From Paenibacillus sp. USDA918EY (GTDB lineage Bacteria > Bacillota > Bacilli > Paenibacillales > Paenibacillaceae): DNA of 64,000 nucleotides. Both the position numbers and the translations under genes were made by a program. Every line of letters begins with the position of its first letter. Position 1 is the first letter of the stretch. The notes under the pieces are model-generated. The model ran no database searches, was not told where the DNA came from, and worked only from the letters and a program-made list of their open reading frames with translations. The stretch is taken from assembly GCF_009870825.1 (NCBI RefSeq), contig NZ_WTWY01000023.1, positions 1 to 64,000 on the forward strand, given 5' to 3'. Below, piece after piece: positions 36,024 through 45,047 of this stretch.

Positions 36024-37811
36024 ATGCATAGGACTCATCAATGCGGAAGCCTGACGACAGGCCATATCGGAGAAACCGTCACACTAAACGGCTGGGTGCA
36101 GACCCGCCGCGACCTTGGGGGCGTCTTGTTTATCGACCTGCGCGACCGCAGCGGCATCGTGCAAATCGTATTCAACCCGGCCTATTCCGGAGAAGCGCTG
36201 GCGATTGCCGACAAAGTGCGCAGCGAATACGTGCTGGCGGTTACGGGCAAAGTCGTCAAACGCGATCCGGAAACGATCAATCCGAACCTTGCCACAGGGG
36301 AAATTGAAGTTCAAATTACCGAGATTGAAGTACTGAATGCGGCCAAAACGCCTCCGTTTTTCATCGAAGACGGCGTGGAAGTCGACGAGTCGCTTCGTCT
36401 GAAATACCGTTACTTGGACCTGCGCCGCCCGGAAATGCAGAAAACGCTGCTGCTCCGCTCCAAAGCCTCGAAGATTTTCCGCGACTTCCTGGACGGCGAG
36501 GGCTTTATCGAAGTGGAAACGCCGATCCTGACGAAAAGCTCTCCGGAAGGCGCGCGCGACTATCTCGTGCCAAGCCGGGTGCATGACGGCGAGTTCTTCG
36601 CTTTGCCGCAATCCCCTCAGCAGTATAAGCAGCTTCTGATGGTGGGCGGCATCGAACGTTATTTCCAAATCGCCCGCTGCTTCCGGGACGAAGACCTCCG
36701 CGCCGACCGTCAGCCGGAATTTACGCAGGTCGACATTGAGACCTCCTTTATGAACCAGGACGAGCTGCTGGGCATGATGGAGAAGCTGATGGCCCGTCTG
36801 TTCAAGGAAACGATTAACGTCGACGTTCCGCTGCCTTTCCAGCGCCTGACGTATGCCGAAGCCATGGACAAATACGGCTCCGACAAACCGGACCTGCGTT
36901 TCGGACTCGAATTGATTCAAGTCAGCGATCTGGTTGCATCGAGCGGCGTCAAAGTGTTTGCTTCGGTGATCGAAAAAGGCGGAGAGGTTAAAGTGCTCAA
37001 CGCCAAGGGCTGCGGCACGTGGAGCCGCAAGGAAATCGACGATTTGGGTCCGTTCGCGGCCCGTTACGGCGCCAAAGGATTGGCTTGGATTCAAGTGAAG
37101 GAAGGCGAATTCAAAGGGCCGATCGTGAAATTCTTTACGCCTGAAGAGATCGAAGCGCTGAGAGAGCGCACCGGAGCCGAGGAAGGCGACCTGCTGCTCT
37201 TCTCCGCCGACACCAAAAAGGTCGTGGCCGATGTGCTTGGCGCGCTTCGCCTGAAGATCGGCAAACAGCTCGGCCTGATCGACGAAAATGAATTCAAATT
37301 CGCCTGGGTGGTCGACTTCCCGCTGCTCGAGTGGGATGAAGAGGAGAAACGTTATGTCGCTCTGCATCATCCGTTCACCCGTCCGCGCGAGGAAGACCAG
37401 CATCTGTTCGAAACCGATCCCGGTCAGATTCTTGCCCAGGCTTACGATATCGTGCTGAACGGTTATGAAGTCGGCGGCGGTTCCATGCGGATCTACAAAC
37501 GCGACATGCAGGAAAAAATGTTTGCGGCCCTCGGCTTGTCGCCTGAGGAAGCGAAGGACAAATTCGGTCACCTGCTGGACGCCTTCGAATACGGCACGCC
37601 TCCGCATGGCGGCATCGCGTTTGGACTTGACCGTCTCGTGATGCTACTGGCCGGACGCAGCAACCTGCGCGAGACGATCGCCTTCCCGAAAACGGCAAGC
37701 GCCACCGATCTGCTTATGGATGCGCCGTCGCCGGTCGACCAAGCGCAGCTTGAACAGCTTCATATCAAGCTGGTGAAGAAGCCGGGAGAAGAAAAGAAAG
37801 TTCATGCTTAA
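36024..37811 (+). CDS. aspS: Aspartyl-tRNA synthetase
   Basis: 595 aa, bacterial-type AspRS: an OB-fold anticodon domain (to about 105, GWVQTRRDLGGVLFIDLRDR split as two motifs), the catalytic core with motif 2 (FRDEDLRADRQPEFTQVD), the GAD insertion domain (about 290-420) and motif 3 (GIAFGLDRLVMLL). ATG has AAGGAG 10 bp upstream. It is 32 bp behind hisS and shares the T-box. Confidence 0.97.
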   Translation: MHRTHQCGSLTTGHIGETVTLNGWVQTRRDLGGVLFIDLRDRSGIVQIVFNPAYSGEALAIADKVRSEYVLAVTGKVVKRDPETINPNLATGEIEVQITEIEVLNAAKTPPFFIEDGVEVDESLRLKYRYLDLRRPEMQKTLLLRSKASKIFRDFLDGEGFIEVETPILTKSSPEGARDYLVPSRVHDGEFFALPQSPQQYKQLLMVGGIERYFQIARCFRDEDLRADRQPEFTQVDIETSFMNQDELLGMMEKLMARLFKETINVDVPLPFQRLTYAEAMDKYGSDKPDLRFGLELIQVSDLVASSGVKVFASVIEKGGEVKVLNAKGCGTWSRKEIDDLGPFAARYGAKGLAWIQVKEGEFKGPIVKFFTPEEIEALRERTGAEEGDLLLFSADTKKVVADVLGALRLKIGKQLGLIDENEFKFAWVVDFPLLEWDEEEKRYVALHHPFTRPREEDQHLFETDPGQILAQAYDIVLNGYEVGGGSMRIYKRDMQEKMFAALGLSPEEAKDKFGHLLDAFEYGTPPHGGIAFGLDRLVMLLAGRSNLRETIAFPKTASATDLLMDAPSPVDQAQLEQLHIKLVKKPGEEKKVHA

Positions 37812-37834
37812 GTTAAGGGAGGCCTTCTGACGAT

Positions 37835-38590
37835 ATGCTAAACCAATTTTCACGTACGGAACTGGCCATAGGACCGGAAGGTCTGGAAGCGATGAAAAAC
37901 AGCACCGTTGCCGTCCTCGGCATTGGCGGCGTGGGCTCCATTGCGGCGGAAGCCCTCGCCCGCACGGGCGTCGGCAAGCTGATCCTCATCGATAAGGATG
38001 TCGTGGACATTACCAACATCAACCGGCAAATCCATGCGCTCACGACGACCATCGGACAGAAAAAAACCGAACTGATGGTGGAGCGGATCAAGCAGATCAA
38101 CCCCGAATGCGAAGCGATCGCGCTGAACATGTTTTATACCGAAGAAACGTACGAAGAGCTTTTTAAATACGACCTGGATTATGTGCTTGATGCCTCCGAC
38201 ACCGTATCGTACAAAATCCATTTGATCAAGGAATGTCTGAAACGCAAAATTCCGATCATCTCCAGCATGGGCGCGGCCAACAAAATGGACCCGAGCCGCT
38301 TTCAGGTGGCGGACATTTCCAAAACGACGGTCGACCCGATCGCGCGCGTCATCCGGACCAAACTCCGCAAGGAAGGCATCAAAAAAGGCGTGAAGGTCGT
38401 ATTTTCGACCGAAGAGCCGATGAAGCCGCGGGTAGACGTGACGGAGAAGATCGTTCCCGAAAACGCGCCGGAAATCCGCAAAGCGAAGCAGCCGCCTGCC
38501 AGCAATGCGTTTGTTCCTCCGGTGGCGGGGCTGATCATGGTTAGCGTGGCCGTAAAGGATCTGCTCAAAAAAGCCGGGATCGAGGTTTAA
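37835..38590 (+). CDS. tcdA: tRNA threonylcarbamoyladenosine dehydratase
   Basis: A 251-aa E1-like ATPase (YrvM/CsdL) that cyclises t6A37 to ct6A. The nucleotide-binding motif GIGGVGSIAAEALAR and the TNINRQ arginine motif are visible; the C-terminus has FVPPVAGLIMVSVAVKDLL (helix). The 23-bp gap after aspS, with GGGAGG upstream of the ATG, places it in the same operon, as in B. subtilis. Confidence 0.95.
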   Translation: MLNQFSRTELAIGPEGLEAMKNSTVAVLGIGGVGSIAAEALARTGVGKLILIDKDVVDITNINRQIHALTTTIGQKKTELMVERIKQINPECEAIALNMFYTEETYEELFKYDLDYVLDASDTVSYKIHLIKECLKRKIPIISSMGAANKMDPSRFQVADISKTTVDPIARVIRTKLRKEGIKKGVKVVFSTEEPMKPRVDVTEKIVPENAPEIRKAKQPPASNAFVPPVAGLIMVSVAVKDLLKKAGIEV

Positions 38591-38627
38591 AGAAAATCCC
38601 TCCCGCGAGGTAAAATGTGGTACAATC

Positions 38628-38671
38628 AAAAGGCGTGAAAAGTCGAGCAAAAACGACAATCACGCCTTTTT
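38628..38671 (+). terminator. Terminator of hisS-aspS-tcdA
   Basis: Arms AAAAGGCGTGA/TCACGCCTTTTT with an inner GTCG/CGAC stem. Confidence 0.9.
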
Positions 38672-38708
38672 GTTTCAAACCTGGAACAGGATAAAGGAAC
38701 TTGTTCGC

Positions 38709-38930
38709 GGGTTTTACCCTGGCACGGGGATCGCCGCCGGCGGCCCGATCGTGCTAAACATGACGGAGATGGATTTGTCGAAAACATAAGCGAAGCGTTC
38801 CCGGCCTTTCTGATCATGGTGATGATTCCTTTCACATACAGTATTGTGGATGGCATTCGGTTTTATCATCTATCCGACCGTTAAACCGCCAGGGGAAAAG
38901 CGAGGGACGTTTCTTTCGGTATAATATATG
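38709..38930 (+). pseudogene. Remnant of an AzgA/PbuG-type purine permease
   Basis: No intact gene. At 38771-38884 one frame reads NISEAFPAFLIMVMIPFTYS and continues SIVDGIRF, matching the conserved DFTEAxPAFLTxxxMPFTYSIADGI segment of NCS2 guanine/hypoxanthine permeases. After GI the match jumps +1 to FGFIIYPTVK. Stops occur in all frames and the rest of the gene is gone. It has no start. It is an old decayed copy. Confidence 0.7.
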
Positions 38931-39071
38931 ATCGCCGCTTAGTTGTCGTAAGCTTTGCGGTGCAAGTCCTGCCGAAGCCGGAAGCCATGGAACGCATAGG
39001 GCCGCTTGCTTCCGGCAGGCGGTTCCTTGCTTTCAAAAGCGTTGAACGAGATTTGGGGGAGGAGATGCCAT

Positions 39072-40031
39072 ATGACGCTTATACAATCATTTACAGAAGG
39101 ACAGGAAGTTACGGGGTATTATCTATTGAAAACCGCGATGGTCAAGCAAACGAATTCCACGCCGCCCAAAGATTATTTGGATCTGATCCTTGCGGACGCC
39201 AGCGGAGAGATTTCCGCCAAATTTTGGGACGCCTCGGCGACGGACAAGGAAACCTTTTTTGCTCCCATGCTCGTCAAGGTGAGAGGGGTCGTTCAGCTGT
39301 ATCGCGATCGGCTTCAATTCAAGGTAAACAAAATCCGGCCGGCAACCGATGAAGACGGCTACAACATTACCGATTTTGTAAGGTCGGCGCCGGTTCCGCC
39401 CAATGATCTCGTCTACACGATCAAAACCGCGGCGTATACGATCCAGGATACCGAGATTCAGATGATCATCGACCACTGCCTGAACAAAATCGGGGACAAA
39501 CTGATGCATTATCCGGCCGCCAAAGGCATGCACCACGCGTTTTACGCCGGGTTGGCCTATCATATCGTGCGGATGTTGGAGCTAGCCGAGTTCATCTGCA
39601 GGCAGCGGCCTTTCCTTAACCGGGATTTGCTTGTAGCAGGGATCATCCTGCATGACATCGCCAAAACGGAAGAACTGACGGCGGAATTGGGCATCGTCAG
39701 CGAATACAGCTTCACCGGAAAGCTGCTCGGGCATATTCCGCTTGCCGCAAGCTGGGTGTCGGAGGCGGCGATTGCGATCGGCGTCGACGTCAGTTCGGAA
39801 AAAATCGTGCTGTTGCAGCATATGATTTTGTCGCACCACAATTTGCCGGAATGGGGCAGCACCGTGCAGCCGCAAATTCCCGAAGCGCTTGCGCTGCATC
39901 TGATCGACCAAATGGATGCCAAGCTGCAGGCGGCGGAGGACGCCATCGCGACGATGCCGGCGACGGAGGATTGGACCGCGCCGGTTCGGGCGCTGGAGAA
40001 CAAATCGTTTTATCGGGCCAAAGGAAACTAA
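39072..40031 (+). CDS. yhaM: 3'-5' exoribonuclease YhaM
   Basis: 319 aa: an N-terminal OB fold (about 15-95, DLILADASGEISAKFWD) and an HD metal-dependent nuclease domain (HHAFYAGLAYHI, GIILHDIAKTEEL, LSHHNLPEWG). In B. subtilis, YhaM trims RNA 3' ends. The ATG at 39072 is fixed by GGGGGAGGAG 7 bp upstream. The EEP-phosphatase gene follows 23 bp later. Confidence 0.93.
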   Translation: MTLIQSFTEGQEVTGYYLLKTAMVKQTNSTPPKDYLDLILADASGEISAKFWDASATDKETFFAPMLVKVRGVVQLYRDRLQFKVNKIRPATDEDGYNITDFVRSAPVPPNDLVYTIKTAAYTIQDTEIQMIIDHCLNKIGDKLMHYPAAKGMHHAFYAGLAYHIVRMLELAEFICRQRPFLNRDLLVAGIILHDIAKTEELTAELGIVSEYSFTGKLLGHIPLAASWVSEAAIAIGVDVSSEKIVLLQHMILSHHNLPEWGSTVQPQIPEALALHLIDQMDAKLQAAEDAIATMPATEDWTAPVRALENKSFYRAKGN

Positions 40032-40054
40032 AAACGGAAGAGGGGAGCTTTCCG

Positions 40055-40843
40055 ATGAAAGCAGCGGGCTTTTCGGACGGAACCGCCAAGGAGGTTTATA
40101 CTGCGAAAGGGAACATAAAGCCGGTTCTGCGGGTATTGACTTACAACATTCATCATGGAGAAGGGATGGACGGCGTTCTGGATTTGGAACGGATTGCCGG
40201 CGTGATCCGAAGCGCCCGTCCCGATCTCGTAGCGCTGCAGGAGGTGGATCGGCATCTGTCCCGAAGCGGCGGCGCGGATCAGGCGGCGGAGCTGGGCAGG
40301 CTTACGGGCATGCATCACCGATTCGCGCAGGCGATTGCTTTTGACGGAGGCGAATACGGCATTGCGATTCTTTCCAAATTTCCGTTTGAATCGGTTCATG
40401 CGATGATGCTGCCAAACGAACCCGGCGGCGAACAGCGCGTCATGCTCGCAGCAAAGCTGGCATTAGGTCATGGGCTCCCGTCCGTCGTGTTTGCGGACAC
40501 CCATCTGGAATGGCAGGAAGACGTTCAGCTGGCCGAACGAATCCGGTGGGCCCAGGCGGACCGTATCCGGGAATATCTTAAGGACAAAACGCCGTTCATT
40601 CTGGCGGGGGATATGAACGCGCTGCCGGATTCCGGGCCGATCCGGACGTGGACGGAAACGATGATGGACGACGCAACGGCTCACATCGGGCCGACCCATC
40701 CGGTGGATGGAAAAATCGACTATATCCTGTTTGATAAACAGAGCGGGTGGAGGCTGGCGACATCGGAGGCCATCCCGGAGAATACCGCCTCGGATCATGT
40801 TCCGGTTCTGGCTGTTTTGGAATGGGACCCTCAATCGGAGTAA
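40055..40843 (+). CDS. Endonuclease/exonuclease/phosphatase-family protein
   Basis: 262 aa with the EEP fold. Conserved elements in order: LTYNIHHGEG, LVALQEVD (catalytic Glu), YGIAILSKFP, FADTHLEW, LAGDMNALPDS, KIDYILF and SDHVPVLA. Members cleave phosphodiesters in lipids or nucleic acids; sphingomyelinase-like or DNase-like action is possible. No signal peptide, so probably cytosolic. AGGGGAG precedes the ATG. It likely shares a transcript with yhaM. Confidence 0.88.
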   Translation: MKAAGFSDGTAKEVYTAKGNIKPVLRVLTYNIHHGEGMDGVLDLERIAGVIRSARPDLVALQEVDRHLSRSGGADQAAELGRLTGMHHRFAQAIAFDGGEYGIAILSKFPFESVHAMMLPNEPGGEQRVMLAAKLALGHGLPSVVFADTHLEWQEDVQLAERIRWAQADRIREYLKDKTPFILAGDMNALPDSGPIRTWTETMMDDATAHIGPTHPVDGKIDYILFDKQSGWRLATSEAIPENTASDHVPVLAVLEWDPQSE

Positions 40844-40856
40844 CAAGGCAGTAAAA

Positions 40857-40897
40857 AACCGAAACGGGCTCTTGCGGAAAAGAGCCCCGTTTCGGTT
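40857..40897 (+). terminator. Terminator after the EEP gene
   Basis: Arms of 17 bases (AACCGAAACGGGCTCTT and its near-perfect complement), preceded by an A run. Confidence 0.8.
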
Positions 40898-41114
40898 ATA
40901 TGAAAAAAAAGTATGTTGATTTGCGTTATTTTTTTGAAACATGTTGCATATGACAAGCGTATATGATACTATATAGTGTACCCTTAAATTGATATTATAT
41001 AGTCATTCATATTTTAGCATATTTTATTGTGTTCGTCAATATTAATTTGAGGGCGGCAGCAATGAGGGATGCATGATGGTGTCGAAATGATCTTTGAAGG
41101 GGGAGGGCGTACGT

Positions 41115-42044
41115 ATGGCAAACGAGGAACATGAATTAGAGACAAATCATGCCGATACGAACGATCAGGAGCACGCCGTCACTTTTGCTGATGCAGAGCT
41201 TCTGCCGACGGGAATGAAAAATGACGACTCGGTGCGCATGTATTTGAAGGGAATCGGCCGGGTCGGCTTGCTCAGTGCGGAGGATGAAGTGAATTTGGCG
41301 AAACGCGTCGCAGCCGGCGACGAAGAAGCCAAAAAAATGATGGTCGAGGCCAATCTCCGGCTTGTCGTCAGCATCGCAAGGAGATATGCGGGACGGGGAA
41401 TGCAGCTGCTTGATTTGATCCAGGAAGGGAATATGGGACTCATCAAAGCGGTGGATAAGTTCGATTACACAAAAGGCTTCAAATTCAGCACCTATGCGAC
41501 GTGGTGGATCCGGCAAGCGATTACGCGCGCCATTGCCGACCAAGGCAGAACGATCCGCATTCCGGTTCATATGATCGAAACGATCAATAAATTTACGCGC
41601 ATTTCGAGACAGCTGGTTCAGGAATTGGGGCGCGAGCCCGAAGAGGAAGAAATCGCGCGCGCCATGGAACTGAGCGTGGAGAAGGTTCGGGAAATCATGA
41701 AAATCTCCCAGGAGCCGGTATCGCTCGAGACGCCGATCGGGGACGAAAACGATTCGAAGCTCGGCGATTTTATCGAAGATCATGACGCGTTGGCTCCCGT
41801 CGATTCCGCTGCGCATAAATTTTTGAAGGAGCAGCTCGGCGACGTGCTGGATACGCTCACGGAACGCGAGGAAAACGTGCTTCGCCTCAGATTCGGGCTG
41901 GAGGACGGACGGACGCGGACCCTGGAAGAGGTAGGCCAAGTCTTCGGCGTTACCCGCGAACGGATTCGCCAAATCGAAGCGAAGGCGCTGCGGAAGCTGA
42001 GACACCCCAGCCGAAGCAAGCGGTTAAAGGATTATATCGATTAA
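41115..42044 (+). CDS. Group 2-like sigma-70 factor (RpoD paralogue)
   Basis: 309 aa. An acidic 35-residue N-terminus replaces region 1.1. Region 1.2 (DDSVRMYLKGIGRVGLL), 2 (NLRLVVSIARRYAGRGMQLLDLIQEG split at the core; TYATWWIRQAITRAIADQ), 3 and 4.2 (TLEEVGQVFGVTRERIRQIE) closely match primary sigma. The -10 and -35 recognition helices are intact, so it should read SigA-type promoters. It lacks the usual dnaG neighbour of rpoD, so I take it as a second, shorter sigma. ATG with GGGGGAGGG 7 bp upstream. The 200-bp upstream region is very AT-rich, with ATGACA-16 bp-TATAGT as a possible promoter. Confidence 0.85.
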   Translation: MANEEHELETNHADTNDQEHAVTFADAELLPTGMKNDDSVRMYLKGIGRVGLLSAEDEVNLAKRVAAGDEEAKKMMVEANLRLVVSIARRYAGRGMQLLDLIQEGNMGLIKAVDKFDYTKGFKFSTYATWWIRQAITRAIADQGRTIRIPVHMIETINKFTRISRQLVQELGREPEEEEIARAMELSVEKVREIMKISQEPVSLETPIGDENDSKLGDFIEDHDALAPVDSAAHKFLKEQLGDVLDTLTEREENVLRLRFGLEDGRTRTLEEVGQVFGVTRERIRQIEAKALRKLRHPSRSKRLKDYID

Positions 42045-42085
42045 GCGGGAATTTCCGGGCCCGCCAAGGCTAACGCCCATCGGGG

Positions 42086-42115
42086 TTGACAACCGGAATG
42101 AAGCATCATTATAAT
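42086..42115 (+). promoter_or_regulatory. Strong SigA promoter of the ABC-F leader
   Basis: Consensus TTGACA (42086-42091) and TATAAT (42110-42115) with an 18-bp spacer, about 90 bp before the leader peptide and 390 bp before the ABC-F gene. Confidence 0.85.
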
Positions 42116-42206
42116 CTTGAAATAGCGAAGGTTTTGCGCAGGTCAACTTTTTATCCCGCCCAAACCGCCGCAATGATTCCAAATTGACGATATGAGGTGG
42201 AAAGGT

Positions 42207-42245
42207 ATGGAAAGATCAACTGTTCTTGTAAGAGATTTGGCTTAA
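42207..42245 (+). CDS. Leader peptide of the ABC-F gene (MERSTVLVRDLA)
   Basis: A 12-codon ORF with GAGGTGG 6 bp upstream of its ATG. Most of its codons (42215-42243) form the left arm of a long hairpin, so ribosomes on the leader would melt it. This is the layout of leader peptides that sense ribosome-targeting antibiotics. Confidence 0.72.
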   Translation: MERSTVLVRDLA

Positions 42246-42366
42246 GACGGGAGAAGTCTGCCCTTTTTTAACAAGCCATCTCGAGAACAGTTGATATGAT
42301 CCGAATCCTTTCTTACTCTGATATAGAAATTACGGGTAAGGTGTATTCGCCTTACCCGTTTTTTTT
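42213..42366 (+). promoter_or_regulatory. Attenuator of the ABC-F gene
   Basis: The left arm ATCAACTGTTCT (42215-42226) is perfectly complementary to AGAACAGTTGAT (42284-42295). A second segment GAGATTTGGCTT (42232-42243) pairs with AAGCCATCTC (42273-42282). Downstream is a terminator with arms ACGGGTAAGG/CCTTACCCGT and eight T (42332-42366). Promoter, leader peptide, large hairpin and terminator together indicate ribosome-mediated transcription attenuation. The exact anti-terminator pairing is not evident. Confidence 0.78.
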
Positions 42367-42507
42367 CGCCAAAGTGAAGGGACGGACAGTTTTGACAATC
42401 AAAAACTTCCGTTAAGCGCGCAGGAGCGCCGCTTGCAAATTTCATACCGCTGTTTCTCCGGATGGCTTTCGCTTGAATCCAACGAAACCAAAAGGAGAGA
42501 AAAAACG

Positions 42508-44043
42508 ATGAGTATATTAAATGTCGAAGGATTAACGCATATGTACGGCGATCAGACGACGTTCAGGGACGTCCATTTCCGCTTGCTTTCCGGGGAGCAT
42601 GCCGGCTTGGTCGGTCCCAACGGCGCGGGCAAATCCACCTTGTTCCGTCTGCTTACCGGCAGCTTGCTGCCGGATGCGGGAACCATCGCATGGTCGCCGC
42701 AGGTGCGGGTCGGATTTTTGGAGCAGCATATCGAATTGCAGGCGGGGACGACGATACGCCAATATTTGGAGCGGGCGTTTTCGCGGCTGTTCGACATGGA
42801 AAAGGAAATGAACGCGATCGCCGAGCGTTTTGCGGATCCGGGCGAGGATCTGGACGCGCTGCTGCGGAAATACGGAGAACTTCAGGCGCTATTAGAGCAT
42901 CACGATTTTTACCAGGTATCCTCGAAAATCGAAGACATCGCTGCGGGTCTCGGCATTACGGAGTTGGGGCTTGAAAGGGATGTCGGCACGCTCAGCGGCG
43001 GGCAGAAAACAAAACTGCTCCTGGCCAAGCTGCTGCTCGAAGAACCACAGGTGCTGCTGCTGGATGAGCCGACCAACTATTTGGATCAGGTTCATATCGA
43101 ATGGCTGACAGCGTATCTGAAACGTTATCCGCATGCTTACATCGTGGTTTCCCATGATGAACATTTCCTGAATGAAATCACGACGGTCATTTTCCATCTG
43201 GCGCATCAAAATATAAAGCGTTACGCAGGCAACTACCGGCAGTTCCAAAAGGAGCTTGCGCTCGGGCAAGCGCAGCAGCAGATCGCTTACGAGAAACAGA
43301 GCAAAGAGATCGAAAGGCTGGAGGCTTTTATCGACAAAAACCGGATCCGCAAAGCGAAGCAGGCCAAAAGCCGTGAAAAAATGCTGGGCAGAATCGTCCG
43401 GGTCGAAAAGCCGGTGGAAGGGCCCGCGCCGCGTTTTGCGTTTTCCGTCCCGTCCGCGACGGCAGGTACCGACATCGTTGAAACAAGAGATTTGAAAGTA
43501 GGTTATGGCAGCCCTCTGTTCAAACCGGTTTCGCTGAAGGTCCGCAAAGGCGATAAAATCGCGATCGTCGGCGAAAACGGGGCGGGCAAATCCACGCTCG
43601 TCAATACGCTGCTCGGACAGCTCCGGCCGCTTGGCGGAGAATTGTTGGCATCCGAAAAGGTTAAAACGGCTTACTACCGGCAGGAGGATACAGCGCCGGA
43701 GGAAACGCCGATGGAAAAGGTGTGGGCGCTGCGGCCGGACTTGACGCAAAAGGAGATCCGCAAGGTGCTTGCGATGTCCGGCTTGACGGCGGAACATATC
43801 CGCAAGCCGATCCGCACGCTCAGCGGCGGCGAACAAGCCAAGGTACGGCTGGCCGAGCTGATGTTGTCGCCCAGCCACCTGCTTGTCCTGGATGAGCCGA
43901 CGAACCATTTGGACGTCCGGGCGAAAGAGGCGCTAAAAAAAGGATTGATGGATTACGAAGGCACGGTTTTGCTCGTCTCCCACGAGCCGGCCTTTTATGC
44001 AGATTGGGTGACGGATGTGTGGAAGGTGGCGGAATGGAGATAA
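42508..44043 (+). CDS. ABC-F ribosome-protection-type ATPase (YfmM/Ard1-like)
   Basis: 511 aa, two ABC domains and no membrane segments. Walker A motifs are GPNGAGKST and GENGAGKST; signatures are LSGGQKTK and LSGGEQAK; Walker B is LLLDEPTNYLD and LVLDEPTNHLD. Between them is the P-site tRNA interaction linker (about 245-310, Gln/Lys/Arg-rich helices). The N-terminus MSILNVEGLTH and length fit B. subtilis YfmM. ABC-F proteins act on ribosomes as translation factors or antibiotic-protection proteins. The attenuated leader supports the latter. ATG with AAGGAGAG upstream. Confidence 0.9.
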   Translation: MSILNVEGLTHMYGDQTTFRDVHFRLLSGEHAGLVGPNGAGKSTLFRLLTGSLLPDAGTIAWSPQVRVGFLEQHIELQAGTTIRQYLERAFSRLFDMEKEMNAIAERFADPGEDLDALLRKYGELQALLEHHDFYQVSSKIEDIAAGLGITELGLERDVGTLSGGQKTKLLLAKLLLEEPQVLLLDEPTNYLDQVHIEWLTAYLKRYPHAYIVVSHDEHFLNEITTVIFHLAHQNIKRYAGNYRQFQKELALGQAQQQIAYEKQSKEIERLEAFIDKNRIRKAKQAKSREKMLGRIVRVEKPVEGPAPRFAFSVPSATAGTDIVETRDLKVGYGSPLFKPVSLKVRKGDKIAIVGENGAGKSTLVNTLLGQLRPLGGELLASEKVKTAYYRQEDTAPEETPMEKVWALRPDLTQKEIRKVLAMSGLTAEHIRKPIRTLSGGEQAKVRLAELMLSPSHLLVLDEPTNHLDVRAKEALKKGLMDYEGTVLLVSHEPAFYADWVTDVWKVAEWR

Positions 44044-44117
44044 GCCTTTCCGGGCAGAGATGGAAGGCCGGCGTTCTCTGCGCCGGCTGCAATGCTTTAA
44101 TAGAACGTTGGAATGGC

Positions 44118-44148
44118 AAAAGCTGTCCTTTTTGGGACAGCTTTTTTT
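44118..44148 (+). terminator. Terminator of the ABC-F gene
   Basis: AAAAGCTGTCC/GGACAGCTTTT with a short T loop and a T tail, 75 bp after the stop. Confidence 0.9.
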
Positions 44149-44210
44149 CGGATGGACGGATAAAGGCAGCTTTTTGCTTTCTAGAACACGCGATTCCGAT
44201 GACGGAAAAA

Positions 44211-45047
44211 TCAAAGCTCGCCGTTATACCACCGCAGCGTCCCGAGAGCGTAAGAAAGCCCGTATCCGATTGCCACGATGGCAAGCATGAGCGCCATAAA
44301 CACGCCGTCCTTCCAGGTAACCGGGACCCGGGTATAAAAATCGCGGCGGCCCGATCCGGTAAACCCTCTCGATATCATCGCCACCGCCGTCCTCTCCGAT
44401 TTGCGGATCGCTCCCGCCAGCAGCGGAATGCCGTAACGCTTCAAAGCCTGCAGCAGCGAGCGGGGCGTCCGGCGGATCCGTCCGGCCCCCCTTACGCGGT
44501 GCGCTTTTTGCATAATAGACAATTCCTCGCGGAACAATGGCAAAAACCGAAAGCCGGCCAAAATGCCGTACGCCAGCTTGGGCGGCAGCTTGCATTGCTG
44601 CATCAGGCTGAGCATCAGCTTGACCGGGTCGGTCGTCAACATAAAAAGCAGCGACAGCGCAGAAAACAGCAGCGCCCGCAGGCTGAGCGAAAGCGCGATC
44701 CAGCATGCTTCCTGAGTCACCCGGACCGCTCCGACCGACCACAGCAGCTCGGAATCCGGACCTATAGGCTCGCGCGGAAACAAGGCTGCCGTCCAGAAGC
44801 AGCCGAACGCCAAAATGAGAAACGGGGAAAAAAGCAGCAGCCATCTTTTCCACGGGATGTTCCCGAACAGCCAGGTCACAAGCACCGTCAGCGCCAAAGC
44901 CGCGGCGACGGTTACCGGATCGAAGGCCAGCGACAGCGGCAGCACGCACAGGATGACGGTCAACCCTTTCATGGCCGGATTCAGATGCTCGAGTTGGAGG
45001 AACGAACGCTTGGGGGAGCCGATTTTGCCGCTTTGTACATTCAGCAT
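44211..45047 (-). CDS. ykoC: ECF transporter transmembrane subunit (EcfT, YkoC-like)
   Basis: 278 aa with about five helices. The two Ala-Arg-Gly-type coupling motifs of EcfT appear as AHRVRGAG and ISRGFTGSG in the cytoplasmic part, which dock onto the ATPases. Its start overlaps the end of the second ATPase half by 7 bp. Last gene of the ykoFEDC operon, which imports thiamine or its precursor HMP. Confidence 0.88.
   Translation of the reverse strand: MLNVQSGKIGSPKRSFLQLEHLNPAMKGLTVILCVLPLSLAFDPVTVAAALALTVLVTWLFGNIPWKRWLLLFSPFLILAFGCFWTAALFPREPIGPDSELLWSVGAVRVTQEACWIALSLSLRALLFSALSLLFMLTTDPVKLMLSLMQQCKLPPKLAYGILAGFRFLPLFREELSIMQKAHRVRGAGRIRRTPRSLLQALKRYGIPLLAGAIRKSERTAVAMISRGFTGSGRRDFYTRVPVTWKDGVFMALMLAIVAIGYGLSYALGTLRWYNGEL

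Noticed and set aside
36084..37607. 507-codon minus-strand frame opposite aspS
   Set aside because: Complement shadow of aspS; composition (Phe/Arg/His/Gln-rich) and lack of start signals speak against a gene.
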